From assembly GCA_029582265.1 (NCBI GenBank), contig CM055821.1:39503004-39567003 (forward strand): 64,000 bases of DNA, read 5' to 3'. Shown here one piece after another: positions 44,530 to 55,742 of the stretch (its first letter is position 1; each line of letters opens with the position of its first letter). This stretch comes from Zoroaster sp. YZ-2022 (Eukaryota; Echinodermata; Asteroidea; Forcipulatida; Zoroasteridae). The notes beneath the pieces are model-generated. The model was not told where the DNA came from. It ran no database searches and saw only the letters and a list, made by a program, of their open reading frames with translations. A program made the position numbers and the translations under genes.

Positions 44530-46996
44530 TTTTTTTTTTCTTCTCCTTCTTTTCCGGATTGTCTACAATAAATACATACTTGCAAACTTCACATGAACTT
44601 CAAACTTGGCATATACTTAGAACTTAACACGTAGATGAAACACAATTTGTGACGTCATGATTAGGTCATCAGATATCGAATTACGATAAATCAAAGTTTA
44701 ATATTTAAAAAAATCATATCTCAATAACCACAAGAGGTCAATTCAAAATTGTTGTACCATTGTACATATCGTTAATTGTCAAAAAATATTTACAAAAAGG
44801 TGACCCCAATTTGACCTTACTTCCTGTCCAAACCGGAAGTCAAAGTTTAATATTTAAAAAAATCATATCTCAACAACCACAAGAGGGAAATTCACAATTT
44901 TTGCACCATAGTACAGATCGTTAATTGTCAAAAAATATTTACAAAAAGGTGACCCCATTTTGACCTTACTTCCTGTCCAAACCGGAAGTGAAAATTTAAT
45001 ATTTAAGAAAATCATATCTCAACAACCACAAGAGGGAAATTCACAATTTTTGCACCATTGTACAGATCGTTAATTGTCAAAAAATATTTACAAAAAGGTG
45101 ACCCCATTTTGACCTTACTTCCTGTCCAAACCGGAAGTGAAAATTTAATATTTAAGAAAATCATATCTCAACAACCACAAGAGGGAAATTCACAATTTTT
45201 GCACCATTGTACAGATCGTTAATTGTCAAAAAATATTTACAAAAAGGTGACCCCAATTTGACCTTACTTCCTGTCAAAACCGGAAGTCAAAATTTAATAT
45301 TTTAAAAAATCATATCTCAACAACCACAAGAGGTAAATTGACATTTATGCACCATTGTACAGATCGTTAATTGTCGAAAAATATTTACACAAATTGACCC
45401 CAATTTGACCTTACTTCCTGTCCAAACCGGAAGTCAAAGTTTAATATTTAAAAAAAATATATCTCAACAACCACAAGATGTAAATTCAAAATTTTTGTAC
45501 CATTGTACAGATCGTTAATTGTCAAAAAATATTTACAAAAAGGTGACCCCATTTTGACCTTACTTCCTGTCCAAACCGGAAGTCAAACTTTAATATTTTA
45601 TAAAATCATATCTCAACAACCACAAGAGGTAAATTGACATTTTCTGCACCATTGTACAGATCATTAATTGTCCAAAAATATTTACACAAAGGTGACCCCA
45701 ATTTGACCTTACTTCCTTTCCAAACCGGAAGTCAAAGTTTAATATTTTAAAAAATCATATCTCAACAACCACAAGAGGGAAATTCACAATTTTTGTACCA
45801 TTGTACAGATCGTTAATTGTCAAAAAATATTTACAAAAAGGTGACCCCATTTTGACCTTACTTCCTGTCCAAACCGGAAGTCAAAGTTTAATATTTTAAA
45901 AAAACATCTCAACAACCACAAGAGGTAAATTCACAATTTTTGCACCATTGTAGGCCTACAGATCGTTAATTGTCAAAAAATATTTACAAAAAGGTGACCC
46001 CAATTTGACCTTACTTCCTGTCCAAACGGGAAGTCAAAGTTTAATATTTAAACAAATCATATCTCAACAACCACAAGACGTAAAATGACATTTTTCCACC
46101 ATTGTACAGATCATTAATTGTCCAAAATATTTACACAAAGGTGACCCCAATTTGACCTTACTTCCTGTCCAAACCGGAAGTCAAAGTTTAATATTTAAAA
46201 AAATCATATCTCAACAACCACAAGAGGTAAATTCACAATTTTTGTACCATTGTACAGATCGTTAATTGTCAAAAAATATTTACAAAAAGGTGACCCCATT
46301 TTGACCTTACTTCCTGTCCAAACCGGAAGTGAAAGTTTAATATTTAAAAAAAACATCTCAACAACCACAAGAGGTAAATTCACAATTTTTGCACCATTGT
46401 ACGGATCGTTAATTGTCAAAAAATATTTACAAAAAGGTGACCCCAATTTGACCTTACTTCCTGTCCAAACCGGAAGTCAAAGTTTAATATTTAAAAAAAA
46501 TCATATCTCAACAACCAGAAGAGGTAAATTCACAATTTTGTACCATTGTGCAGACCGTTAATTGTCAAGAAATATTTACACAAAGATGACCCCAATTTGA
46601 CCTTACTTCTTGTCCAAACCGGAAGTCAAAGTTTAATATTTAAAAAAAATCATATCTCAAATCAACCACAAGAGGTAAATTAATAGCACTTTACAGTAAC
46701 AGGTGAGATGATCATTTAATCCAATTTCATTGATCGTGTATTACATAATTTCCGTGCAAGAACAGTAAAAAAGAACATTGACATCAAAACACAGGCACTT
46801 TCAAGAAGTCTTAAGTAGTGTAAATAACTGAACTTTGGTGTGAATTTCAATGTTGCAATATTTATGGCCAGTGAGTGTAGTCATGTCAATAATGCTAAAC
46901 TGATGACAACAAATTGCAATAATCATTACTTTCATCACTATCCTGACAAAACCCGAACACCTATGTGTTTGTCATATGACAAACACTTAAGTCTAG
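44530..46996 (+). mobile_element. Helentron-like element 5, head lacking, type A tail
   Basis: Begins at the T-rich head part without the palindrome. About 13 core repeats, several in near-identical pairs (for example 44850-45150), which suggests recent unequal exchange. Its 3' end is nearly identical to that of element 4 over about 320 bp. Confidence 0.75.
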
Positions 46997-48283
46997 TTAG
47001 GTGTTCGGGTATGTACCCGAAACACCTATTGTTTTTGTTAGTTTTTTTTTGTTTTTTTTCTTCTCCTTCTTCTTCTCCCCATCGATTGTCTACAAAAAAA
47101 CACATACTTGCAAACTTCACATGAACTTGAAACTTGGCATATACTTAGAACTTAACACGTAGATGAAACAAAATTTGTGACGTCATGATTAGGTCATCAG
47201 ATATCGAATTACGATAAATTAAAATTTATTATTTTAAAAAATCATCTCAACAACCACAAGAGGTAAATTCAAATTTTTGTACCATTGTACAGATCGTTAA
47301 TTGTCAAAAAATATTTACAAAAAGGTGACCCCATTTTGACCTTACTTCCTGTCCAAACCGGAAGTAAAAGTTTAATATTTAAAAAAATCATATCTCAACA
47401 ACCACAGAAGGTAAATTGAAATTTTTTGCACCATTGTACAGATCGTTAATTGTCGAAAAATATTTACAAAAAGATGACCCCAATTTGACCTTACTTACTG
47501 TCCAAACCGGAAGTCAAAGTTTAATATTTACAAAAATCCTATCTCAACAACCACAAGAGGTAAATTGACATTTTTTGCACCATTGTATAGATTGTTAATT
47601 ATCGAAACATGTTTACACAAAGATGACCCCAATTTGACCTTACTTCCTGTCCAAACCAGAAGTCAAAGTTTAATATTTAAAAAAATCATCTCAACAACCA
47701 CAACAGGTAAATTCACAGTTTTTGCACCATTGTACAGATCGTTAATTGTCAAAAAATATTTACTAAAAGATGACCCCAACTTGACCTTACTTCCTGTCCA
47801 AACCGGAAGTCAAAGTTTAATATTTAAAAAAATCATATCTCAACAACCACAAGAGGTAAATTGAAATTGTTTGCGCCATTGTATAGATTGTTAATTATCG
47901 AAACATGTTTACACAAAGATGACCCCAATTTGACCTTACTTCCTGTCCAAACCGGAAGTCAAAGTTTAATATTTAAAAAAATCATATCTCAACAACCAGA
48001 AGAGGTAAATTCACAGTTTTTGCACCATTGTACAGATAGTTAATTGTCAAAAGTATTTACAAAAACATGACCCCAACTTGACCTTTACTTCCTGTCCAAA
48101 CCGGAAGTCAAATTTTAATAAAATAATTTCTAAATTCAGTATTGTATTGTATTCAAATAAACTTCTCGCGAGAACTTCAACAGACGTTAACATTTGACTT
48201 CTCCAACACTTCGAATTGATGACGTAACCATTTTAACTTCAACCGAACACCTAGTTTTTGTTGTGACAAAAACTTATATCTAG
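46997..48283 (+). mobile_element. Helentron-like element 6, type B tail
   Basis: A complete head at 46998. About six core repeats. The tail matches element 3: CTTCTCGCGAGAACTTC, CCGAACACCTA, hairpin TTTTTGTTGTGACAAAAA, ATCTAG at 48278-48283. Confidence 0.78.
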
Positions 48284-48761
48284 TCTTCTTCTTCTTCTCC
48301 GGATAGACTGTCTACAAAAAAACACATACTTGCAAACTTCACATGAACTTCAAACTTGGCATATACTTAGAACTTAACAAGTAGATGAAACACGAGTTGT
48401 GAGTGACCCCAATTTGACCTTACTTCCTGTCCAAACCGGAAGTCAAAGTTTAATATTTAAAAAAATCATATAAAAACAACCACAACAGGTAAATTGACAT
48501 TTTTTGCACCATTGTATAGATTGTTAATTGTCGAAAAATATTTACAAAAACATGATCCCAATTTGACCTTACTTCCTGTCCAAACCGGAAGTCAAAGTTT
48601 AATATTTAAATGAAAATCTTCCACAAGAGGTAAATTCACAATCTTTGCACCATTGTACAGATCGTTATTTGTCAAAACAATTTTACACAAAGGTGACCCC
48701 AATTTGACCTTTATTTCCTCCCGAACACCTAGAGTTTGTGTAAACAAACTCGAATTTCTAG
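48284..48761 (+). mobile_element. Helentron-like element 7, short
   Basis: Starts without the head palindrome, has two to three core repeats, and ends CCCGAACACCTA, hairpin AGTTTGTGTAAACAAACT, TTTCTAG. It is followed by (ATT)n, as at the left end of the array. Confidence 0.75.
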
Positions 48762-49646
48762 TTATTATTATTATTATTACATATAAAAATAATGTAGATA
48801 GAGTGGCATTTAAAAAATTGTATTGTTATTATGTTTTCATAAGGGGGAGTTGGGGGTTGGAAGCACAGGGATTTCATATGGGTACTGACAATGCCTTGCT
48901 AAAATGTACGGCCTTTTTTTTCTTAATTTGAATTTTCAGTTTGGGTTATACTGATAGGTAAAGCCCTTCCACAGAGGAATACTTGCCCCCCCCCATGTAT
49001 GTAGCTATGTTATAATACTTTCCTGACCATCATAGTGTATTTAAACAAGAAAAACTGAAAACAAATTGTTTGCATATTAGATAAGCAAATAACACGAAAA
49101 ACACTTTTATGATGACTTTTAACATTGCTAAAAAGCATGTAGTAACACATATCTCAGCCTGACCACCAGTCCACCATTCAATCATAACATACATGTTAAT
49201 CAAGATGTCATCTCTGCTCACATATGCACATACATGTATCAAATATCTCCATAGAGTGTACCATCAGAGTGATAACCTTGGCATCCCTTCTTCTGATCAT
49301 CACTGGCTGTAAAGTTTTGCACCTGCCTCAGACATCATCTGCGCAACACTATACACTAACTGTAAATAACACACTTCTCTCTCCCTGCCTGACTTAACAA
49401 TAAATTCAATGTTAAAAGGTAGAACCGTGTGAGGAGTCCTACAATCATGGAGGTAGAATCATGCTACAATTGAGAGCAGCTACAGTCCCATGGATGTAAC
49501 AATAATTCCCACTAACAAACAACATCTCTATAAATGTCACACAAATCCGAGTACATGTGACTATACACACACACATCCCTCTATGCCAGAGTCTAATTAC
49601 TGGCCTTGTGAGTGCATGTGATAAAATGTTGGTTGAGTTTACTTAC
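48762..49646. other. No feature recognised
   Basis: Low-repeat sequence right of the array. (ATT)n at 48762-48778, C-run at 48987-48994. It would be intronic if the first exon at 49647 is correct. Confidence 0.35.
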
Positions 49647-49975
49647 AGTGTGAACAGTGGTTGTCTGCAAGTGATGTAACAGCGTATACCCACTGGCATC
49701 GTGCCAGAATCTCTCTGCACTGTGACAGCCACAGAAGGCAGCGAAGTGTCAAATACAATCAAATCTGAACTGACTTTATGATGGAGTCACTGTCCACACA
49801 AATGTACTAAACACTTAAGGCTGCCTGAACTATAGCCTCCCTGTAAAATGTGTGTGTCCCAGCTGATGAGATGTTTTCTGCAGAAGTCGGCAGATATACA
49901 GCCGTCTTAATGATGATAGCCACTAAATGATCTGCCTGTAGCTCACCGCAAACAGCATCCAGAGTGGGCCTGTGC
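49647..49975 (-). other. Candidate non-coding first exon of the RasGRP gene
   Basis: On the minus strand a clean donor (CACACTGTAAGTAA, GTAAGT at 49641-49646) ends a repeat-free, relatively GC-rich segment. It contains a short upstream frame starting ATGCCAGTGGG near 49703. If spliced to 32668 that frame would stop at TGA just past the main ATG, overlapping it. The 5' boundary is a guess. Exon 1 of the gene shows an acceptor, so a UTR exon must exist somewhere upstream; this is the best candidate I see. Confidence 0.3.
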
Positions 49976-50170
49976 CAGAGCTAGTTCCTCCTCAGGGTAT
50001 AAATTTCCCCGCCAACATCTACGTCATCAAACTACCCTCTTCCATAACAGGTCAAATAAAGCCGAGTCCATCTGATTCTGAAGTAGTACTATAGCCTGCT
50101 GTAATCTGCACCAGGGGCCCTCAGTGGCCAACACAACGGAGAGGTTTAAAGGGGCGACAGGAGACTTCAA
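49976..50170. promoter_or_regulatory. Candidate promoter segment
   Basis: Minus strand shows TGATGACGT (CRE-like, 50021-50029) and TTGGCGGGGAAA (E2F-like, near 50003-50014). A TATAAAT at 49998-50004 reads on the plus strand, so the direction is unclear. Repeat-free and more GC-rich than its surroundings. Based on motifs only. Confidence 0.25.
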
Positions 50171-50302
50171 GCCCAGGCTCAGGCTTCCACTGCCCATGTA
50201 TATATACCAAGCCTATTAATCTTAATTTCCTGCAAAAGGATCTCAAAATTACCCACAATTATTGTCGGTCAACGCCTCTGATAAAGCATTAGTTAAAGGG
50301 TA

Positions 50303-50460
50303 GCCTGAAAATCTGACGTCACGCTTTGAGCTAGAGGCGCGTGAATTACGCCTGATCCTGACCGTGCTGCCGCCATATTTTTACCGATGCTGAACTTTGA
50401 CCTTGGTTGGTAGCTAGCGCGCAAGCCTCGAAGCGTGAGGTCAGATCTTCAGCACAACGG
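50303..50460 (-). mobile_element. MITE-4 copy 2
   Basis: AATCTGACGTCACGCTTTGA left and TCGAAGCGTGAGGTCAGATC right; inverted relative to 12655-12812. Sequence to 50560 (ATCCAATGAAATCCTTTGAG, GACCAGTCTAG) also matches the flank of the other copy, with an added palindrome TATATCCTTGATAGGATATA. Confidence 0.75.
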
Positions 50461-50545
50461 GTTAATGTATCCAATGAAATCCTTTGAGTGGTACACCTGG
50501 AGCCTGTCTATATCCTTGATAGGATATAGACAAGGGACCAGTCTA

Positions 50546-50911
50546 GTTAAAGGGAAGGTACAATATTGGCACTGTAAAACATTCATTCCTTTCAACCATA
50601 TAGTTTTCAAGAAATAAATCATAAAACTAACCTGTGAAAGTTTCATTAAAAAAAGGTGCTCCCGTTTTTAAGAACACATACAAAAAAAAACTGTTACAAG
50701 TTTGTTAGTTTTTTATGATTTACAAAATGGTTGCTGGCCAGCAACTAATTTGAAATTTGACATTCAACTCCCTATTTCTCTACGATGAATACACAACATC
50801 ATTTCTCAGGATGATTGATACCTGAACAAACTTTATCAAGTAAGCTTTTAGATAATAATTCATAAATTCGATAAGATGGAATTTGGCAAATTTGTTCCAT
50901 ACCCTTTAATG
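50546..50911 (+). mobile_element. MITE-3 copy
   Basis: TTAAAGGGAAGGTACAATAT left and CCATACCCTTTAA right are inverted ends. The body includes CTAACCTGTGAAAGTTTCAT as at 3812-4386. Confidence 0.7.
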
Positions 50912-51380
50912 GAGAACCAATGTTAATCAGTTAGACATAATGTAGCTGAACTATCCAAGGATAATTGTATGTTAGACATTTCCATGAATTCTCTAACAAT
51001 CACATAAACAAATGTATTACGTGTATTTTTACTTTAATATTGTTCACTTGAACATGTGGTTATGACTAAACTGTCATATGAGTGCATGTTTCTATGAACA
51101 TTGTTATATCACTTGTGTGACCAACAATTTACTCATTAATCCACATTAATATGGCAAGAACTACCTTCCACAGATCAAATGTAAGGCATCATGGACCTAT
51201 CATTTGGAATAATTTATCTCCAACTTCTCCCCACGTACATTACATACGGTAGTTCAAAACAAAATTTATGATAACAAAATGGTTCCTAACTTGTAATTAT
51301 TATTCATTTATTCATTTGGTTTACATGTTTGTTTGTTTATTCTATCTTTATTCTGGATATCTCTTTCAATACAAAGTACT
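50912..51380. other. No feature recognised
   Basis: AT-rich sequence without coding signal. Confidence 0.35.
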
Positions 51381-51530
51381 GGGGCCGATTTCACAAAGAG
51401 CTAAGATTAATCTTAACTGTGTATCAATCTTAATTGCTTAGCAAAGTGTGATGTCACAATACTAACAACTCATGGTAATACTAACAACTCATCTTAAGAT
51501 GAATCTTAGTGCTTTGTGAAATCGAGCCCT
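51381..51530 (+). mobile_element. MITE with GGGGCCGATTTCACAAAG ends
   Basis: The ends GGGGCCGATTTCACAAAGAG and CTTTGTGAAATCGAGCCC are inverted, with a further inner pair CTAAGATTAATCTTAA/TTAAGATGAATCTTAG. It includes a direct repeat AATACTAACAACTCAT. 150 bp, no coding. Confidence 0.88.
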
Positions 51531-52717
51531 GGTCTCCCAATCTTGAGGTCTCCCAACATTATTGTATTCTACACTACATGTATTTAAAATGTACAAAAGT
51601 ATATACAAGATATATTTACAGTATGTGTACATAATATACACAGTCAATGTAATAGTATTCATACAAAATAACTTGATTTAATAATATTTTGATCAATAAT
51701 CCAGCAAAAAATGTTTTTTTATAAAACGTAAACATGATTATATTCCCATTTAAATGATGAGCCTAGACTCGTAAAAGTCCTTGGCTTTCTACTAAGCTCC
51801 TCTGTAACCATTCTCTAAAAATCTAACACATAATTGTTGATGATCACTTATGATGCTATGGAAATAAAGTACTTTTAAAAGTGGGATAATTTGTTACATA
51901 ACAAACTAAAGAGTCAAAATGGGGTATGTTTCCAAATAGGCTACCTGTTAATTTCTGTTACTTCAAGCTAATTTTTCCTACGTCAAATCAGCACACTCTC
52001 AACTCATTTCAATTGTAATGCAAGGTCACATATAATTATGGGTTGAAATTTATGCTAATGTCTACATTTATGACATAGTTAGTACATACTGCATAAATTA
52101 TGAATGATATTCAAATCGTGGGCAAAATTGTAATTAGTATGTTTAAGGGCAGTCTGGCTTATTCCATAGAGCAGTTACTTTTTTGTCAAGTACGTCTGTC
52201 ATGCTTGTACCTTTCTCCATGCTTGTATCATACCATGTTGACCCAGTGATCCACTGTGATCCTCTATAACAACATTGCATATTTCCTACACTCAGGTTGA
52301 CAGAAGATTTTTGAAAGATGCTGAATGTTTCGTTAGAACTTAACAGATAATGTGACAAGCCATATTAAGTGGGAAATAATATGACGTCTGAGAATGAAAA
52401 CATAAAACTCATACACTTGTCATGATGGTGTCATTTCCATGATCACTACTTAAGGCATCAACTTACCTTCTTCCACAAAGAATATATAATCAAATTCACT
52501 CTATAAGCTCTTTTCCGTAGTCTGAACCACGTATCAAAAATCAGCATAAAAAAAAAGAGTTTCACATATTTAAGAACTCACTGCATGATTTGTGTGCCAC
52601 TTTCCAGAACCACCCGGCTGCCTGCTGCACATATGGTGAAACCCTAGTTCCTGTTAGGGGCTGGTAAGGGGTCCAAGGCCCTGTTGAGTATACACTGACC
52701 AATACCTGGTTGCTGTG

Positions 52718-52753
<36 letters not shown>

Positions 52754-54238
52754 GGAAGCCACTCATTAAAATGGTGTTCAACTGACCTTGAGTACAGTGT
52801 TATAAATTCACTCCAAGCACAAAGGGTGGAAATAATTAATTTAAGTAATTCATTGAAGTGAAAGTGGCAAATAGCAAACAAAGTCCAATTATATAGATTT
52901 TTTTTTCAAGAAGTCCATCCTCAAGAAATAAGCACGTAGCAAAGCAAAACAAATCCTCTATTCATTTTGTATAACTTTGGGTTTAAAATTTGTGTGAGTT
53001 CATAAATTTTGATTTATTTTTCTATTGAAGGCATATAACAACAACAACAACAACAACAAATGCGAGGGGGAACCCAACCCACTCTACGCATACTTAATAA
53101 GTTGTTATTTGGACAGCCAGTGATGTTTGGATGTGCATTTCATATGTATTTAAAGTGCATTTTCCTAGTGTTTTTTTCATGTTGAATCCCTGTTTTACTT
53201 AATTTTAAAGCCATTATACACTAGTGTAAGGCAGACATCCTGTTAATTGCCTAGCCTAATTATCACTCACACTGTGTTCAATTTTCACATACACAACAAC
53301 CCTTTACTTTGTAATAAACAATCCCCCATTATATGTTAATAACTATTGTAGCTAATGTCAGTGACCTATCCCTATATATTTTGATGTCCTTTGTCTCTCT
53401 GTCTTGCTGTCTTGCTCTCTTTAGTTATCTTCTTCTCTACTGTACTGCTAGTCCAATAACTTTGTGACCCTACAGTCAGTTTTGAGTATAACTATAAGAC
53501 GTATCTTTGTTAAAGCCACAGATCTACAATAAAAATAATCTGATATAAGCCCAAAGTTACATCGTCTTAGCCTGTCTCCTTATGTGTTTGTCTCTTCTAC
53601 AAACCAACGGCCAGCTCAAGTAATACATCCAAATGCAGTATTACACTAGTGGTAATGTTGGCAATTGGGGGGGGGGGTTGTATCTTTGGAATTTAAATCA
53701 TCCGGCCACCTTTGACAATGTTAAATTGGCCTATTGGAGAAAGCAGAATTTTTTTTTTGGTGAGCAAGTTAAAACTCATAATTGGCAGAAAGAAGTGTTC
53801 AGGTAATTTGTTATCATTTTTATGCAAAGCAAGGGGAACTCACTTGTCCAGTGGATGGCCGCATTCACAAATCACAATCCCAATCCCCCCCCCCCCCCCC
53901 ACCAAGCTTATACAGCATGTGTCATGATCAGTTTGGGTGGCCTTTAGTGTTTAATTCACTGAACTGGCAGAGTGCTAAGGTTGAGTGACTTCCATACATC
54001 ATAACACATCACCTGTTCACCTGCACACATTAAAAGCACACCTGTTCAGAAACTACATATAGTACTTCTCTACATGTAATATTTATTAATTTACAAATGT
54101 GTAATGTGCGAATCCCACAATTCCTAGAAATGTTATCAATAGGCTGAAACTGTACGTACGCCTGTCATCAATCATCTTAAATTACAAGAAGCTTTGCCAT
54201 GACTGACACTGTATGCTTGCGGAACAGCAGTTGTTCAC
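51531..54238. other. Intergenic, mostly unassigned
   Basis: Contains (CT)n at 52719-52750, (CAA)n at 53040-53059, a G-run at 53667-53677 and a C-run at 53885-53900. A minus-strand open stretch at 52582-52717 ends in a GTGAGT donor and could be a UTR exon, but it is bounded only by the (CT)n run and not supported further. Confidence 0.35.
52719..52750. repeat. (CT)16 microsatellite
   Basis: An uninterrupted dinucleotide run. Confidence 0.95.
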
Positions 54239-54461
54239 TTAAAGGGACAATATCGTCACGATCAACAGGGCATGGAATCGGAGTGCTAGTTTTAGAATAA
54301 TTCTGTGACTGAAAATAATACCCCACGTGATAAGGTCATAACATGTTGCTGCTGCATAAATGAGCCAGTAATTTTCAGTCACTGTGTTCATCTTAAACAA
54401 GGACACTGATTCCATGCCCTGTTGAAAGTCCGCCCTGATTGTGACGATACTGTCCCTTTAA
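54239..54461 (+). mobile_element. MITE-1 copy 5
   Basis: TTAAAGGGACAATATCGTCA left and GTGACGATACTGTCCCTTTAA right. The best preserved copy for defining the termini. Confidence 0.92.
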
Positions 54462-54974
54462 TAATAATCAATCAGTGTCGTATTTAAATCATCAACATGC
54501 AGTATTTGGTTTAAAGGTTGGTATATTTTTGTGAAAGATTTTTTACTTCAAAAGACCTTTGAATTCACTTGTATTTTCCACTTAATTATTCAAATAAAAA
54601 AAAATTAAAAAAAGTAAGAAATAATATGACAATAGTGATTCAGTGGTAGAGGTCTCCAAAAAGTTATCCTCTAGGTGTAACTTAAATGTTTAACAAAACA
54701 CCTTTGTAACTCAAGACTCAGTCTTGACTTATGAGACGTCAGACCCAGCAGATTCACACTAGATATTGAGAATTAGGACTCTGAGGTTTGATTATGGGTA
54801 CTCTTATGGGTGCTTAGCTAGAGAACAATAATAAATAAGTGAGGTGACATAACATTGGTAATGTACATGTCATTATCTACAAGAAGATTAATGTACAACA
54901 TTGGTAATAGTGGCAAAACTGCTTCTATGATTATGTTCTATGCTTACTCTCGCTGAAGGGATCACTGTCACACA
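54462..54974. other. No feature recognised
   Basis: AT-rich spacer, A-run near 54597-54615. Confidence 0.35.
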
Positions 54975-55486
54975 GGGTACTCCCCAATGGTACCCATGCA
55001 ATCATAAAAGTGCACAAACCTGCATAGGACTGAGATTGACTGGGTACCATTGGGGAGTACACTAGGTGACAACGACCCCTTTTGCCTTACAATGGTACCC
55101 AGGCAATCATAAACAGTACACAAACCTACATAGGATTGAGATGGACTGGGTACCATTGGGGAGTACCCAAGGTGACAACGACCCCTTCTGCCTTACAATG
55201 TACGTACCCAGGCAATCATAAACAGTACACAAACCTACATAGGATTGAGATGGACTGGGTACCATTGGGGAGTATACCCTAGGTGACAACGACCCCTTCT
55301 GCCTTACAATGGTACCCATGCAATCATAAACAGTACACAAACCTACATAGGATTGAGATGGACTGGGTACCATTGGGGAGTACCCTAGGTGACAACGACC
55401 CCGCCTTCTGCCTTACAATGGTACCCAATCATAAACAGTACACAAACCTACATAGGATTGAGATTGCCTGGGTACCATTGGGGATA
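54975..55486. repeat. ~110-bp tandem repeat built of palindromic units
   Basis: Five units of TGGTACCCAGGCAATC...ACACAAACCTACATAGGATT...CTGGGTACCATTGGGGAGTA, CCCTAGGTGACAACGACCCC, CTTACAATGG. Each unit has inverted ends (CAATGGTACCC/GGGTACCATTG). Small indels differ between units. Open frames on both strands are artefacts of a period divisible by frame. Confidence 0.93.
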
Positions 55487-55518
55487 TTAAACAACCAACC
55501 TACGAAAGTTTCAGCTTA

Positions 55519-55742
55519 TTAAAGAGGCAGTATTGTCACGATCAACAGGACATGGAATCGGAGTGCTTGTTTAAGATAAACTCGGTGACTGAAAATAATA
55601 CCCCACATGATAAGGTCATATCACCATTGCTGCTGCATACACGAGCCAGTAATTTTCAGCCACTGTATTCATCTTAAACTAGGACACAGATTCCATGCCC
55701 TGTTGAAAGTCTTCTCTGATCATGACAATACTACCCTTTTAA
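55519..55742 (+). mobile_element. MITE-1 copy 6
   Basis: TTAAAGAGGCAGTATTGTCA left and ATGACAATACTACCCTTTTAA right, only 1 kb from copy 5 with the tandem repeat between them. Confidence 0.9.

Larger units (their letters stand above)
37001..48761. mobile_element. Helentron-like element array with ~150-bp core repeats
   Basis: About seven head-to-tail elements. Heads have TAGGTGTTCGGGTATGTACC and the rest of a palindrome, a T-rich stretch (TTCTTCTCCTTCTT), GTCTACAAAAAAACACATAC and AGGTCATCAGATATCGAATT. Next come runs of a ~150-bp unit (CAACAACCACAAGAGG, TACCATTGTACAGATCGTTA, AAGGTGACCCCAATTTGACC, TTCCTGTCCAAACCGGAAGT). Tails have CCGAACACCTA, a hairpin, and CTAG. The 5' terminal motif and its inverse upstream of a 3' hairpin plus CTAG match the Helentron/Helitron2 layout. 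No Rep or helicase frame exists, so these are non-autonomous. Roughly 50 core units in all. Confidence 0.8.

Noticed and set aside
37718..48043. Repeated 60-codon frames (PLYRLLIVEKYLHKGDPNLT) in the array
   Set aside because: They arise because the ~150-bp core is close to a multiple of three; stops and frameshifts differ between units, and the same stretches are open on the other strand.
37001..48761. CRISPR array or centromeric satellite
   Set aside because: The units are ~150 bp without unique spacers, and they are bounded by element-specific heads and tails, so they are parts of mobile elements and not a plain satellite or CRISPR.
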